From: Bacteroidia bacterium
GTDB lineage: Bacteria; Bacteroidota; Bacteroidia; UKL13-3
Assembly: GCA_025454875.1 (NCBI GenBank)
Contig: JALONP010000007.1
Coordinates: 1-64,000, forward strand
Reading direction: 5' to 3'
Length of the DNA: 64,000 nucleotides
The translations under genes and the position numbers were made by a program. The notes below the pieces were generated by a model that was not told the origin of the DNA, did no database searches, and worked only from the letters and a program-made list of their open reading frames with translations. Positions 27,611 to 37,122 of this stretch are shown here, piece by piece. Position 1 is the stretch's first letter. Each line of letters opens with the position of its first letter.

Positions 27611-29476
27611 ATGTTTAAAGAATACGATGTTATTGTTGTAGGGGCGGGGCATGCTGGTTGTGAGGCTGCTGCTGCTGCCGCTAATATGGGCTCATCAGTT
27701 TTGTTAATCACAATGGATATGAACAAAATTGCTCAAATGAGTTGCAATCCGGCAATGGGTGGAATCGCGAAAGGTCAAATAGTTCGTGAAATTGATGCAT
27801 TGGGAGGCTATTCCGGAATTGTTAGTGATAAATCAACAATCCAGTTTAGAATGCTGAACCTCTCTAAAGGACCAGCAATGTGGAGCCCGCGAACACAAAA
27901 TGATCGAATGGTTTTCTCAACTGAGTGGAGAGAAAAACTAGAGCAAACACCTAATGTTGATTTCTGGCAGGACATGGTTAAAGAGCTTATTGTTGAGCAC
28001 GACCAAGTAAAGGGGGTTATAACAGGAATGGGCATGAGAATTCCGGGAAAAACAGTAGTCCTTACAAATGGAACCTTTTTAAATGGGATCATTCACATTG
28101 GAACAAAACAATTTGGTGGCGGTAGAATTGGCGAGAAAGCAGCTTCGGGCTTAACCGAACAACTTATTGCACTCGGCTTTGAAAGTGGTCGAATGAAAAC
28201 AGGGACCCCTCCGAGGATAGATGGAAGAACATTAGACTATTCTAAAATGGAACAACAAGACGGTGACTCCAATCCAAGCAAATTCTCTTTTTCCTCTGAA
28301 ACGGCACCTGTTCAAAACCAAAGAAGCTGCTGGATAACATATACAAATGAATCTGTTCATGCCGCCTTAAGAACGGGTTTTGATGAATCGCCAATGTATG
28401 CAGGAAGAATTCAGGGTTTAGGTCCAAGGTATTGTCCTTCTATTGAGGACAAAATCAACCGATTTGCAGAACGCGAGCGGCATCAAATATTCGTTGAGCC
28501 CGAGGGTTGGAATACTGTGGAAATATATGTTAACGGCTTTTCAACATCCTTACCAGACCATATTCAATACAAAGCCCTGCAACTTATTCCAGGATTTGAA
28601 AATGCTAAAATGTTCCGGCCAGGCTATGCAATTGAGTATGATTATTTCCCTCCTACTCAATTAAAGCTGACTCTCGAAACCCATAAGGTTCGAAACTTGT
28701 TTTTTGCTGGTCAAATAAATGGTACTACAGGCTACGAGGAGGCCGCTTGTCAAGGTTTGATAGCGGGCATTAACGCCCACTTAAATGTTAAAAACCAGGA
28801 ACCTTTTGTATTAAGCAGATCTGAAGCGTATATAGGAGTGTTAATTGATGATTTGGTGAACAAAGGAACAGATGAGCCTTACCGTATGTTTACATCAAGG
28901 GCAGAATACCGTATTTTATTACGTCAAGATAATGCTGATATTCGGTTAACAGAAAAGGGCTATAAACTTGGGTTAGCTTCGCAATCAAGAATGGATGCAG
29001 TTGCCAAAAAAATTGAAGATACAAATACCCTTGTAAGTGCGTTCAAAAAGACCTCTATCACACCCAAAGAGGTTAATCCCCTTTTAGAAAAAATGGGCAC
29101 AGCATCTATCAGCCAAAACTATAAACTAGATGCTATTTTAGCAAGACCGCAACTTACCATGAATGATATGATTGCTCAATTAAACACCGTTCAACAATTG
29201 GTTTCGGGATACGATGAAGATTGTTTGTTGCAGTCAGAAATTGTTATGAAATATGAGGGCTACTTGGAGAAAGAAAAGCTGTTGGCAGACAAAATGAACC
29301 GCCTTGAAGATATTAAAATCAATCCTGAATTTGATTATATGCCAATTCAGAGCATGAGTAAAGAAGCTCGGGAAAAGTTAAGCAAGCAACGGCCACAGAC
29401 ACTTGGGCAAGCATCTCGCATAAGTGGTATTTCGCCTGCAGACATCAGTGTTTTATTGATTCACTTGGGAAGATAA
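27611..29476 (+). CDS. mnmG: tRNA uridine-5-carboxymethylaminomethyl modification enzyme MnmG
   Basis: FAD-dependent enzyme that works with the GTPase MnmE to modify U34 of certain tRNAs. At 621 residues it has the usual length. The FAD-binding DVIVVGAGHAGCEAAAAAANMG is at residues 5-26, the CNPAMGGIAKGQIVREIDALGG motif is near 46, and GIMKTGTPPR-type (GRMKTGTPPRIDGR), PGYAIEYDYFPPTQL and GTTGYEEAACQGLIAG motifs are all present. The C-terminal helical domain (ISGISPADISVLLIHL) is intact. mnmE is not in the window. Confidence 0.96.
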   Translation: MFKEYDVIVVGAGHAGCEAAAAAANMGSSVLLITMDMNKIAQMSCNPAMGGIAKGQIVREIDALGGYSGIVSDKSTIQFRMLNLSKGPAMWSPRTQNDRMVFSTEWREKLEQTPNVDFWQDMVKELIVEHDQVKGVITGMGMRIPGKTVVLTNGTFLNGIIHIGTKQFGGGRIGEKAASGLTEQLIALGFESGRMKTGTPPRIDGRTLDYSKMEQQDGDSNPSKFSFSSETAPVQNQRSCWITYTNESVHAALRTGFDESPMYAGRIQGLGPRYCPSIEDKINRFAERERHQIFVEPEGWNTVEIYVNGFSTSLPDHIQYKALQLIPGFENAKMFRPGYAIEYDYFPPTQLKLTLETHKVRNLFFAGQINGTTGYEEAACQGLIAGINAHLNVKNQEPFVLSRSEAYIGVLIDDLVNKGTDEPYRMFTSRAEYRILLRQDNADIRLTEKGYKLGLASQSRMDAVAKKIEDTNTLVSAFKKTSITPKEVNPLLEKMGTASISQNYKLDAILARPQLTMNDMIAQLNTVQQLVSGYDEDCLLQSEIVMKYEGYLEKEKLLADKMNRLEDIKINPEFDYMPIQSMSKEAREKLSKQRPQTLGQASRISGISPADISVLLIHLGR

Positions 29477-29504
29477 TTTGTAATAATTGCTTTTATTTGC
29501 TTCT

Positions 29505-30395
29505 ATGGAAACCTTGATTTATTGTCCCATTTGTAATAGCGAGCGTCTAACAAATGAGCTTTCTTGTAAAGATTTTGTTGCATCGGGAGAAACCTTTATG
29601 TTATCAAGGTGCAGTCAATGTTCTTTTTTATTTACCAACCCGAGACCTGCATTAAGCAATATTGGTAAATACTATCAAAGCGATCGCTATGTTTCGCATG
29701 CGGCCAACAAGTCTGGGCTTTCATTTATGTATCGTATATATGATTGGGTGCGAAACTACTCAATAGGGCAAAAAATTCGCCTTATCCGAAAATACAACCA
29801 ATCAGGGAAATTGATGGATTTAGGGTGTGGCTTAGGTCACTTTCTAAATGGTGTGGTTCAATCAAATTATTTTGACGCCATTGGTGTTGATATTAGTGAC
29901 GATGCGATACAGTACGTAAAAAAAACATTTGGCTATACGGTATTGCCGGAGTCTTCATTGAGCAACCAACCCTCTGCATCGCTTGATGTAATTACTCAGT
30001 GGCATGTATTAGAGCATGTTCATCTATTAAACGACCGTATGGCAACTCTCAAAAGAATATTAAACCCGGAGGGTACCATGTTTATTGCAGTACCCAATAG
30101 CAATAGTTGGGACGCTAAATATTATCAATCTTTTTGGGACGGATATGATGTACCTCGACATTTATACCATTTTAACCAACAAAGCTTTACTCAATTAATA
30201 GAAAAACACGGCTTTAAAGTTGTTCAAGTATTGCCTATGGTTTTTGATGCTCCATACATCAGTATGCGTAGTGAAGTACATCAACATAACTCTATTCCTT
30301 TTATTAAGGGGGCTTTCTTCGGCAGTGTTTCAACTATAAAGGCTCTTTTTTCAAAAGAATACTCCAGTTTATTATTTGTTGTTAAACATCAATAA
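29505..30395 (+). CDS. Class I SAM-dependent methyltransferase with N-terminal zinc-binding motif
   Basis: Cytoplasmic methyltransferase of 296 residues with unknown substrate. The N-terminus has a four-Cys element (CPIC ... CSQC followed by FLFTNPRP), typical of this group. The SAM site is LMDLGCGLGHFL near residue 105, followed by GVDIS and WHVLEHV (the usual HVLEH). The ATG at 29505 is preferred to an in-frame TTG at 29487. It ends one base before the lipoprotein gene, so they are probably cotranscribed; related proteins often act on surface sugars or lipids, but that is not shown here. Confidence 0.78.
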   Translation: METLIYCPICNSERLTNELSCKDFVASGETFMLSRCSQCSFLFTNPRPALSNIGKYYQSDRYVSHAANKSGLSFMYRIYDWVRNYSIGQKIRLIRKYNQSGKLMDLGCGLGHFLNGVVQSNYFDAIGVDISDDAIQYVKKTFGYTVLPESSLSNQPSASLDVITQWHVLEHVHLLNDRMATLKRILNPEGTMFIAVPNSNSWDAKYYQSFWDGYDVPRHLYHFNQQSFTQLIEKHGFKVVQVLPMVFDAPYISMRSEVHQHNSIPFIKGAFFGSVSTIKALFSKEYSSLLFVVKHQ

Positions 30396-30396
30396 A

Positions 30397-31998
30397 ATGG
30401 ATTGGCAAAAATGGTTGCTTTTATTTGTTATCCTCTCTTTACACGTGGGTTGTGCGCAAATGGTTGCTCCTACAGGGGGTATAAAAGATACAACACCTCC
30501 AGAAGTACTATCTTCTAAACCAGCTTCAAGAAGCCATTCGTTTGAAGCAACGGAGATAGCTATTCGTTTTGATGAATATATCCAAGTTTCTAATATCGAA
30601 GAACAACTGATTATATCTCCTCCTTTTAATGAAAAACCAGAAGTTATCGTTGATGGTAAACAGTTAAAAATTCGTAACATTCCTTCGTTGCAGCCCAATA
30701 CTACTTACACACTCAATTTTGGAAATAGTATTTCGGATGTTCATGAGAAAAATGTTTTATCTAATTTTTCGTATGTTTTTTCAACAGGATCGCAACTTGA
30801 TAGTTTATCTATCAATGGGAATATTGTAAATGGTTTTACACTAAAACCTGAATCTTCTTATACGATTGGGCTTTATCTTGATTCTAGTTTTAATGATTCG
30901 ACCGTATATTTGAAAAAACCCTTGTATTTAACCAAGACTGATGCATCGGGTTTGTTTCAGTTAAACAATTTGCCCCAAACACGATTTAAACTATTTGCTT
31001 TTAAAGATGAAAACAAAAACTTGCTTTACAATTCGAACGAGCCGTTTTGTATTTATGATGATTCTGTTCGCCTATCAGATTCATTAGCTTTCATTCGTTT
31101 GTCTTCAAGTGAAGGTAATAAGTACCCAATTAATCATATTCTTGATACATTTAGTTTTGAAAAGGGCAAGTATACCTTTGTAGTATATAAACCTCAAGAT
31201 TTAATTATTAAGCCCCAGTATTCTGATTCCTTTATTCAATGGACAAAGGCTGGATTATTAGGTGTAGATACCCTATTTTTTTTCCATAAGTTTGGTATAA
31301 GTGATACCTTTCAATTCTCCATTAAATCAACAAGTATAGATACTACAATACTAATTAAACCGAAACGCGCATACAAACCTGCAAAACCACAATTGGCTAT
31401 TCCGAAAATTGTACAACTGAACCAGCCACTTAAAATTGAATCAAATTATCCTATTGCTAAAATCAACATGGATACATCGTTTATACAACTCACGGAAGAT
31501 AGTCTATTAATTTATCCTGAAATAAAGATTGATTCGATTCAAAAATCTGTAATTATCGATTATACATGGAAAGAAGGTAAAACGTATAGGTTAAAAATTG
31601 CAGATTCATGCATACAAGACATTCATAAACAATACCACTCTAAGAACCAACTAACTTGGACTTCACCAAAAGTTCAAGACTATAGTATATTAACATTAAA
31701 TATCAATATTGGTGAATCCAACTATCCCTATTTAGTTGAGTTATGGGATGATGCAGAAAAAGAAATTTACCAGACTTATTATATCCAATATTCACAACAA
31801 GTTACTTCAGAGTATATGCTTCCTGGAAAGTATAAAATAAAGATAGTAGAAGATTTGAATAAAAATAAAAGATGGGATTCTGGCTCTATTTTAAAGCAAA
31901 CAATACCTGAAAAAGTTGCTTACTATTCTGATATTATTTCACTTAAGGCAAATTGGGATTTAGAACAAACTATTGATATCCGCCAACTTGTGAATTAG
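30397..31998 (+). CDS. Lipoprotein with N-terminal bacterial Ig-like (Big_5) domain
   Basis: Predicted lipoprotein of 533 residues. A lipobox-like LHVGC ends the leader at about residue 22, followed by AQMVAPTGGIKDTTPPEVLSSKP, the standard opening of the Bacteroidota Ig-like (SbsA/Big_5) group. The domain spans about 35-135 (IAIRFDEYIQVSN ... LQPNTTYTLNFGNSISD). The rest is beta-rich, with a carboxypeptidase-regulatory-like LPQTRFKLFAFKDENKN and a late VEDLNKNKRWDSG, both DxNxNxxxD-type turns. Function is unknown; cell-envelope location is likely. It begins one base after the methyltransferase stop. Confidence 0.8.
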   Translation: MDWQKWLLLFVILSLHVGCAQMVAPTGGIKDTTPPEVLSSKPASRSHSFEATEIAIRFDEYIQVSNIEEQLIISPPFNEKPEVIVDGKQLKIRNIPSLQPNTTYTLNFGNSISDVHEKNVLSNFSYVFSTGSQLDSLSINGNIVNGFTLKPESSYTIGLYLDSSFNDSTVYLKKPLYLTKTDASGLFQLNNLPQTRFKLFAFKDENKNLLYNSNEPFCIYDDSVRLSDSLAFIRLSSSEGNKYPINHILDTFSFEKGKYTFVVYKPQDLIIKPQYSDSFIQWTKAGLLGVDTLFFFHKFGISDTFQFSIKSTSIDTTILIKPKRAYKPAKPQLAIPKIVQLNQPLKIESNYPIAKINMDTSFIQLTEDSLLIYPEIKIDSIQKSVIIDYTWKEGKTYRLKIADSCIQDIHKQYHSKNQLTWTSPKVQDYSILTLNINIGESNYPYLVELWDDAEKEIYQTYYIQYSQQVTSEYMLPGKYKIKIVEDLNKNKRWDSGSILKQTIPEKVAYYSDIISLKANWDLEQTIDIRQLVN

Positions 31999-32395
31999 TG
32001 TGTACAAGGTGTACATATCTATCTTTTTAACCACATTTCAAAGCATCTTATCAATCACATGTGGATGAAGCAATACTTATCCATCAGTTAAGCGCTTATA
32101 ATACACTCTATCTATTCATAATTTTTATTCAGAATTATAAGTTAATATCAATACTAACAACGTGTATAATAGTACTTAATGTAATGAAAAACAATTAGTT
32201 AAAATGTTAATTTAATGTGTATCAAATCTGAATAATGAAAACATCACTAAGTTTAGTAATTGATTATCCTCAAATTCACAGCACCAATAACAATAACAAT
32301 TTATTTAAAAGGATTAAGAAGAATAGTATTCGTGGATTCCTCCTTTTATCAAATTAGTGTATGTTTGAACAGTAAACATTCCGATTTTTAAATCA
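31999..32395. other. AT-rich intergenic stretch with probable pheS promoter
   Basis: About 400 bp without a convincing gene. A 40-codon frame from 32235 (MKTSLSLVIDYPQ...) is open but shows no recognisable features. The right end carries a candidate -7 box for pheS. No T-box or attenuator with a clear terminator hairpin could be identified by eye. Confidence 0.45.
32360..32367 (+). promoter_or_regulatory. Candidate -7 box (TATGTTTG) for pheS
   Basis: TATGTTTG fits the TAnnTTTG consensus and lies 28 bp upstream of the pheS ATG, giving a leader of about 20 nt. A clear -33 TTG at the expected distance is not seen. Confidence 0.4.
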
Positions 32396-33409
32396 ATGAT
32401 TGAGCAATTACATCAATTACATTCAACAATAGAATCGACCGAATTACATTCAGCTGAAGATGCGGAACAATTTAGGTTAACCTATCTATCTAGAAAAGGC
32501 TTGTTAAATGATCTTTTTGAACAATTTAAGCTTGTTTCAAATACAGAAAAAAAAGAAATAGGAAAACTGCTAAATACGGTTAAAAAACTTGCAGAGCAAA
32601 AGTTGGATGATGCACAAATAAAATTTATCCAAAAGACACATCAATCAAATAAAGATATTGATTTAAGTTTACCAAGTGAACTATCAGATTTAGGAAGTAG
32701 GCATCCATTGATGATAGTACAAAATAAAATTGTTTCTATCTTCACGAAGCTTGGTTTTTCGGTAGCAGAAGGACCAGAAATAGAGGATGATTGGCATAAT
32801 TTTTCTGCGCTAAATTTTCCTGAAAATCACCCTGCAAGGGATATGCAGGATACTTTTTTTATAAACGATTCTTTATCACTCAGAACTCATTGTACAAGTG
32901 TACAGGTTCGTTTAATGGAAGAAAAGAGAATTCCATTAAGAGCAATTATGCCAGGTAGGGTATACCGAAATGAAGCAATATCTGCAAGAGCTCATTGTTT
33001 CTTTCACCAAATCGATGCAGTCTATATTGATCAAAATGTATCGTTTGCTGATTTAAAACAAACACTTTATTTATTCGTGCAAGAGATGTTTGGTTCCGAT
33101 TTTAAAGTTCGTTTTAGGCCAAGTTTTTTTCCATTTACAGAACCATCAGCCGAAATGGATATATCCTGTATGATTTGTAAAGGAAGTGGTTGTAATGTCT
33201 GTAAACATAGTGGATGGGTTGAAATATTAGGGTGTGGTATGGTGGATCCAAATGTGTTAACATTAAACGGAATTGATCCAGAAGTTTACAGCGGTTTTGC
33301 TTTTGGTATGGGAGTGGAGCGCATTACGATGTTGTTGTATGAAGTAAAAGATTTGCGCATGTTTAGCACAAATGATAGCAGGTTTTTAAAACAGTTTGAG
33401 AGCGCTTAA
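32396..33409 (+). CDS. pheS: Phenylalanine--tRNA ligase alpha subunit
   Basis: Catalytic alpha subunit of the (alpha beta)2 phenylalanyl-tRNA synthetase, 337 residues. The N-terminal coiled coil (about 1-85) binds tRNA. Class II motifs are visible: HPLMIVQNKIVSIFTKLGF (motif 1 region), RVYRNEAISARAHCFFHQIDAVYID (motif 2) and GFAFGMGVERITMLLYEVKDLRMF (motif 3). A CxxC...CxxC element (CMICKGSGCNVCKHSGW) is as in many bacterial PheS. pheT is not nearby, which is normal in many Bacteroidota. The stop shares the palindrome TTAA with the converging small lipoprotein gene. Confidence 0.95.
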   Translation: MIEQLHQLHSTIESTELHSAEDAEQFRLTYLSRKGLLNDLFEQFKLVSNTEKKEIGKLLNTVKKLAEQKLDDAQIKFIQKTHQSNKDIDLSLPSELSDLGSRHPLMIVQNKIVSIFTKLGFSVAEGPEIEDDWHNFSALNFPENHPARDMQDTFFINDSLSLRTHCTSVQVRLMEEKRIPLRAIMPGRVYRNEAISARAHCFFHQIDAVYIDQNVSFADLKQTLYLFVQEMFGSDFKVRFRPSFFPFTEPSAEMDISCMICKGSGCNVCKHSGWVEILGCGMVDPNVLTLNGIDPEVYSGFAFGMGVERITMLLYEVKDLRMFSTNDSRFLKQFESA

Positions 33410-33603
33410 TGCTCAATATTTGCTAGTGAATCATCAGAAACAGCTTCTATTTGTGCTTTAATTGCTTTTTCCATTGAGTCCATTGCCGCATTGTCTTTTA
33501 CAACTTGTTCATGAGCTTGCTTTTCGTCTTTTGAAAGTTGTTTTGGTTCATTAGAACAGGCAATAAGCGTGATTATTATAATAACATAAAACAGTGATTT
33601 CAT
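33406..33603 (-). CDS. Small lipoprotein, hypothetical
   Basis: Predicted lipoprotein of 65 residues: a hydrophobic leader with lipobox LIAC (Cys16) and then a short, highly charged helical mature part (LSKDEKQAHEQVVKDNAAMDSMEKAIKAQIE). Nothing further can be assigned. It lies 38 bp upstream of lptB on the same strand and overlaps the end of pheS by 4 bp, tail to tail. Confidence 0.65.
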   Translation of the reverse strand: MKSLFYVIIIITLIACSNEPKQLSKDEKQAHEQVVKDNAAMDSMEKAIKAQIEAVSDDSLANIEH

Positions 33604-33641
33604 AGATACTTGTTTTTATAAATTATGAATAATTGAATTGA

Positions 33642-34367
33642 TTAGCTCCGTAAAACAAAATTTTGTCCAAGGTATACTTTTCGAACCATTTCATCATCAG
33701 CTAATTCTTGGGCTGTTCCACCCTTTAGTAATTTACCTTCAAAAAGAAGGTAGGCCCTGTCTACAATTGAAAGGGTTTCATGTACATTGTGGTCGGTGAT
33801 TAAAATACCAATATTTCGGTGCTTTAATTGTGCTACAATTTGCTGAATATCCTCTACAGCAATCGGATCAACACCGGCAAAAGGCTCGTCTAATAAAACA
33901 AAACTGGGGTTAACAGCCAATGCACGTGCAATTTCAGTTCTGCGTCTTTCACCACCAGATAAAACGCCACCTAAGTTTTTGCGCACACGGTTTAAACTAA
34001 ACTCATCTAATAAACGCTCAAGTGTTTCGGCTTGGTCTTGCTTCGATAATTTAGTCATTTCGAGTACGGCTCTTATATTGTCTTCAACCGATAATGTTCT
34101 AAAAACAGAAGCCTCTTGAGGTAAATAACCAATACCCTTTTGGGCACGTTTATACATTGGTAGTTGGGTGATATCTTCATTATCCAGTAGCACCTTACCC
34201 TGATCTGGTTTAACAATACCGACCGTCATGTAAAAAGTGGTAGTTTTTCCAGCACCATTTGGACCCAACAATCCAACACATTCTCCTTGATTCACGTAAA
34301 TTGAAACGTTATTAACAACAGTTCGCTTTTTGTATTTTTTAACAAGGTTTTCTGTGCGTAGTATCAT
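33642..34367 (-). CDS. lptB: LPS export ABC transporter ATP-binding protein LptB
   Basis: Cytoplasmic ATPase that powers lipopolysaccharide transport with LptF and LptG, 241 residues. Walker [10 protein letters not shown] is at about 35-43, Q-loop at YLPQEASVF, signature [15 protein letters not shown], Walker [14 protein letters not shown] and H-loop [12 protein letters not shown]. The ERRR signature and [13 protein letters not shown] stretch are diagnostic for LptB. It follows purF by 11 bp on the same strand. Confidence 0.93.
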   Translation of the reverse strand: MILRTENLVKKYKKRTVVNNVSIYVNQGECVGLLGPNGAGKTTTFYMTVGIVKPDQGKVLLDNEDITQLPMYKRAQKGIGYLPQEASVFRTLSVEDNIRAVLEMTKLSKQDQAETLERLLDEFSLNRVRKNLGGVLSGGERRRTEIARALAVNPSFVLLDEPFAGVDPIAVEDIQQIVAQLKHRNIGILITDHNVHETLSIVDRAYLLFEGKLLKGGTAQELADDEMVRKVYLGQNFVLRS

Positions 34368-34378
34368 CTCAAGTAAAA

Positions 34379-36274
34379 TTAATAAGCTCTAGCAGAGCTT
34401 CCTTCCATGAAGTTAATAAACGCTTTATTAACCACCTTATTTCCTCCAGGGGTTGGATAATTTCCAGTAAAATACCAATCTCCTTTATGGTCTGGGCATG
34501 CCTCATGCAAATTATTTACGGATTGGTATAATACGCTTACCTCAGCATTTAAGTCTGAAGGTTTAATTATTTGCGCAATTTTCTCACTTATTTGGTCATC
34601 AGTGAAGGGCACGTACAGCTTTTTCACATGATTTGTTACTTCTTCTTTAGGAAGGTTTTCCTGTGCTTTACATAATGCATATACTTCATGCAGTAAGTTT
34701 TCTTGTTTGTTGTCTTTTAGCAGAGCGAGCATTGCTTGAAAAGCAACAAAGTCTTTTAATCGACTCATATCAATGCCATAACAATCAGGATAACGAATTT
34801 GTGGTGCGGAAGAAACAACAACAATGCGTTTTGGGTGAAGCCTGTCCAATATTCGCAAAATACTCGATCGAAGCGTGGTTCCTCTAACAATTGAATCATC
34901 AATTACTACAAGGGTATCTTGATCGTTACGCACCAACCCATATGTAACATCGTATACGTGTGCCACCATATCTTCACGGTGTTCATCATCGGTAATAAAG
35001 GTTCGAAGTTTGGCGTCTTTAACGGCCATTTTCTCCCTTCTGGGCTTTAATGAAATAAGTTTTTTAAGAGCGTCTTTATCTGGATTGGGCCCAAGCTTTA
35101 AAATTTCGTTGGCTTTGTATTCGCTTAAATAATCCAATACGCCATCAATCATTCCATAAAAGGCTGTAGCTGCAGTATTTGGTATGTATGAAAAAACGGT
35201 ATTTTCAATGTCATAATTAATAGTTTCAAGCACCTTAGGGCTTAATAAATAGCCTAGTTTTTTACGCTCTTTATAAATATCGCGGTCGTTTCCTCTTGAA
35301 AAGTAGATACGCTCAAAGGTGCATGCTTTTTTCTCGAGAGGTTGGATAATATTAACCTCCTTAACAGCTCCATCTTTTTTAACAATTAAAGCGTTTCCAG
35401 CTCCAAGCTCTTTAATTGACCCGATAGGAACATTAAATCCAGTTTGAATTGCTGGACGTTCGCTTGTTGCCACCACAATTTCATCATCTTGGTAATAAAA
35501 ACAAGGCCTGATACCAGCAGGGTCTCTTAATATGAAAGCGTCTCCATGACCAATCATTCCGGCCATTACATAACCACCATCTACTTCACGCATAGCTCTT
35601 TTAAGGATAGAGTCAACGCTCATATTTTTGGCAATTAGTGAAGTAATTTCTTTATTGGTATAGCCTTCTCGCTTGAAATGCGCAAATTGAATTTGGTTTT
35701 CTTCATCCAGAAAATGACCAATCTTTTCAAGCATCGTAACGGTATCGGCTCGCTCGACAGGGTGTTGTCCTAAATCAACCAAAATGTCAAAAAGTTCATC
35801 AACATTGGTCATGTTAAAATTGCCGGCCAACATTAAGTTTCGGGTCATCCAATTGTTTTCTCTGATAAATGGGTGGCATAAATCAGCAGCACTCCCTCCG
35901 TAGGTTCCATAACGTAAGTGACCAAGCATTACCTCTCCAACAAAAGGGGCCGCGGCTTTCATAAAATCAGGATTCTTCAGATTTTCTTTTGAGGCAACCT
36001 TGTTTATTTTAGCGCTTATTTTACCGAATATTTGCGAGATGGCGCCACTACCACTCTCCCGTTTTCTAAATATAAAAGGAGAACCAGGTTCTGGATCTAA
36101 CTTAATTACACCAACCCCGGCTCCATCTTGGCCACGATTGTGTTGTTTTTCCATTAATAGGTAGAGCTTTTTTAAGCCATACAAACTCGAACCATATTTT
36201 TCCTGGTAATATTCAAGAGGCTTCAGCAGTCGAATAAAGGCAATGCCACATTCGTGTTTTATAGGATCACTCAT
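34379..36274 (-). CDS. purF: Amidophosphoribosyltransferase
   Basis: First enzyme of de novo purine synthesis: PRPP plus glutamine to phosphoribosylamine. At 631 residues it is longer than E. coli PurF (505). The N-terminal glutamine amidotransferase domain has its nucleophile at Cys9 (KHECGIAFI), so an 8-residue propeptide must be removed. [12 protein letters not shown] and [10 protein letters not shown] are glutaminase motifs. The phosphoribosyltransferase domain carries the PRPP loop [16 protein letters not shown]. The extra length lies mostly in insertions between and after the domains, as in the longer Bacteroidota form. Gene order purF-lptB on the minus strand suggests cotranscription. 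Confidence 0.9.
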   Translation of the reverse strand: MSDPIKHECGIAFIRLLKPLEYYQEKYGSSLYGLKKLYLLMEKQHNRGQDGAGVGVIKLDPEPGSPFIFRKRESGSGAISQIFGKISAKINKVASKENLKNPDFMKAAAPFVGEVMLGHLRYGTYGGSAADLCHPFIRENNWMTRNLMLAGNFNMTNVDELFDILVDLGQHPVERADTVTMLEKIGHFLDEENQIQFAHFKREGYTNKEITSLIAKNMSVDSILKRAMREVDGGYVMAGMIGHGDAFILRDPAGIRPCFYYQDDEIVVATSERPAIQTGFNVPIGSIKELGAGNALIVKKDGAVKEVNIIQPLEKKACTFERIYFSRGNDRDIYKERKKLGYLLSPKVLETINYDIENTVFSYIPNTAATAFYGMIDGVLDYLSEYKANEILKLGPNPDKDALKKLISLKPRREKMAVKDAKLRTFITDDEHREDMVAHVYDVTYGLVRNDQDTLVVIDDSIVRGTTLRSSILRILDRLHPKRIVVVSSAPQIRYPDCYGIDMSRLKDFVAFQAMLALLKDNKQENLLHEVYALCKAQENLPKEEVTNHVKKLYVPFTDDQISEKIAQIIKPSDLNAEVSVLYQSVNNLHEACPDHKGDWYFTGNYPTPGGNKVVNKAFINFMEGSSARAY

Positions 36275-36464
36275 AAATGAGCTACAAAGTTACACAATAA
36301 TTTTAAGCTTTGGTATTTGTAGCAATACCATATAACCTGGATTGAGAGATAACTAAAGGGTTGGCCAACAAAACCTGATTGTTTAATTTAAATGCAATTA
36401 ATCCAACAAACCATAAAACAAGATTTGATAACACTTGTTTTTCAATGGATACGCTTAATATAAC

Positions 36465-36487
36465 CCATTTAAACGTTTTTTAAATGG
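36465..36487. repeat. Inverted repeat between purF and the ECF sigma gene
   Basis: CCATTTAAA at 36465-36473 is perfectly inverted as TTTAAATGG at 36479-36487 with a 5-nt loop (CGTTT). It lies in the divergent region between purF and the sigma-factor gene, about 70 bp before the latter. It could be an operator or a weak hairpin; no function is shown. Confidence 0.4.
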
Positions 36488-36558
36488 TGCCGAACAAAAA
36501 AATATTCAATATGAAGCAACCCTTTTAAGCTTTGTGGTCTAATTGAACAGAAACAGAA

Positions 36559-37122
36559 ATGAACGCGGCATTAGCAGAACAATATATTATTGATGGATGC
36601 ATCAAAGGCAATGCCGAGTGTCAGCGAATGTTGTTTGAAAAACTGTACTCAAAAATGTTGGCTTTGTGTAAAAGATATACCGGTAACACTGATGAGGCAA
36701 AAGACATGTTGCAAGACGGGTTCATTAAAGTTTTCGAAAATTTACATAAATACAGGGGAGAGAGTTCTTTGCAAACATGGGTAAGCCGCATTATGATTAA
36801 TAATGCGATTAATCAGCTAAAAAAAAACCAACGATTATCCTTGGTAAGTCTTGAAAACGAAGGCCACTTTGACCGAGCAGACGAGACGGATGCTGAAGCT
36901 GTTGATGTTATTGGCGACTTGAATCCAGAAAAGGTAATAGAGCTAATACAGCAACTGCCAACTGGTTATCGCACAATATTAAACTTGTATGCAATAGAAG
37001 GATTTACCCATAAACAAATTGCCATTGCGCTTGGAATTGCAGAAGGAACATCCAAATCTCAATTATCGAAGGCGCGCCAATTGTTAAAGCAAGAACTGTT
37101 AAACCACAAAAAAAATGCATAA
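36559..37122 (+). CDS. ECF-type RNA polymerase sigma factor
   Basis: Sigma-70 family, extracytoplasmic-function type, 187 residues. Region 2 spans about 22-95 (MLFEKLYSKMLALCKRYTGNTDEAKDMLQDGFIKVFENL ... WVSRIMINNAINQLKK); region 4 about 125-180 (LPTGYRTILNLYAIEGFTHKQIAIALGIAEGTSKSQLSKARQLL), the DNA-binding helix-turn-helix. It overlaps the next gene by 8 bp. That gene encodes a single-span membrane protein, so the pair resembles a sigma/anti-sigma unit; control of the downstream PKD surface protein is plausible but inferred. Confidence 0.9.
   Translation: MNAALAEQYIIDGCIKGNAECQRMLFEKLYSKMLALCKRYTGNTDEAKDMLQDGFIKVFENLHKYRGESSLQTWVSRIMINNAINQLKKNQRLSLVSLENEGHFDRADETDAEAVDVIGDLNPEKVIELIQQLPTGYRTILNLYAIEGFTHKQIAIALGIAEGTSKSQLSKARQLLKQELLNHKKNA

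Noticed and set aside
32235-32357. 40-codon frame upstream of pheS as a leader peptide
   Set aside because: It is Asn-rich rather than Phe-rich and no alternative terminator hairpins were seen, so an attenuation role is not supported.
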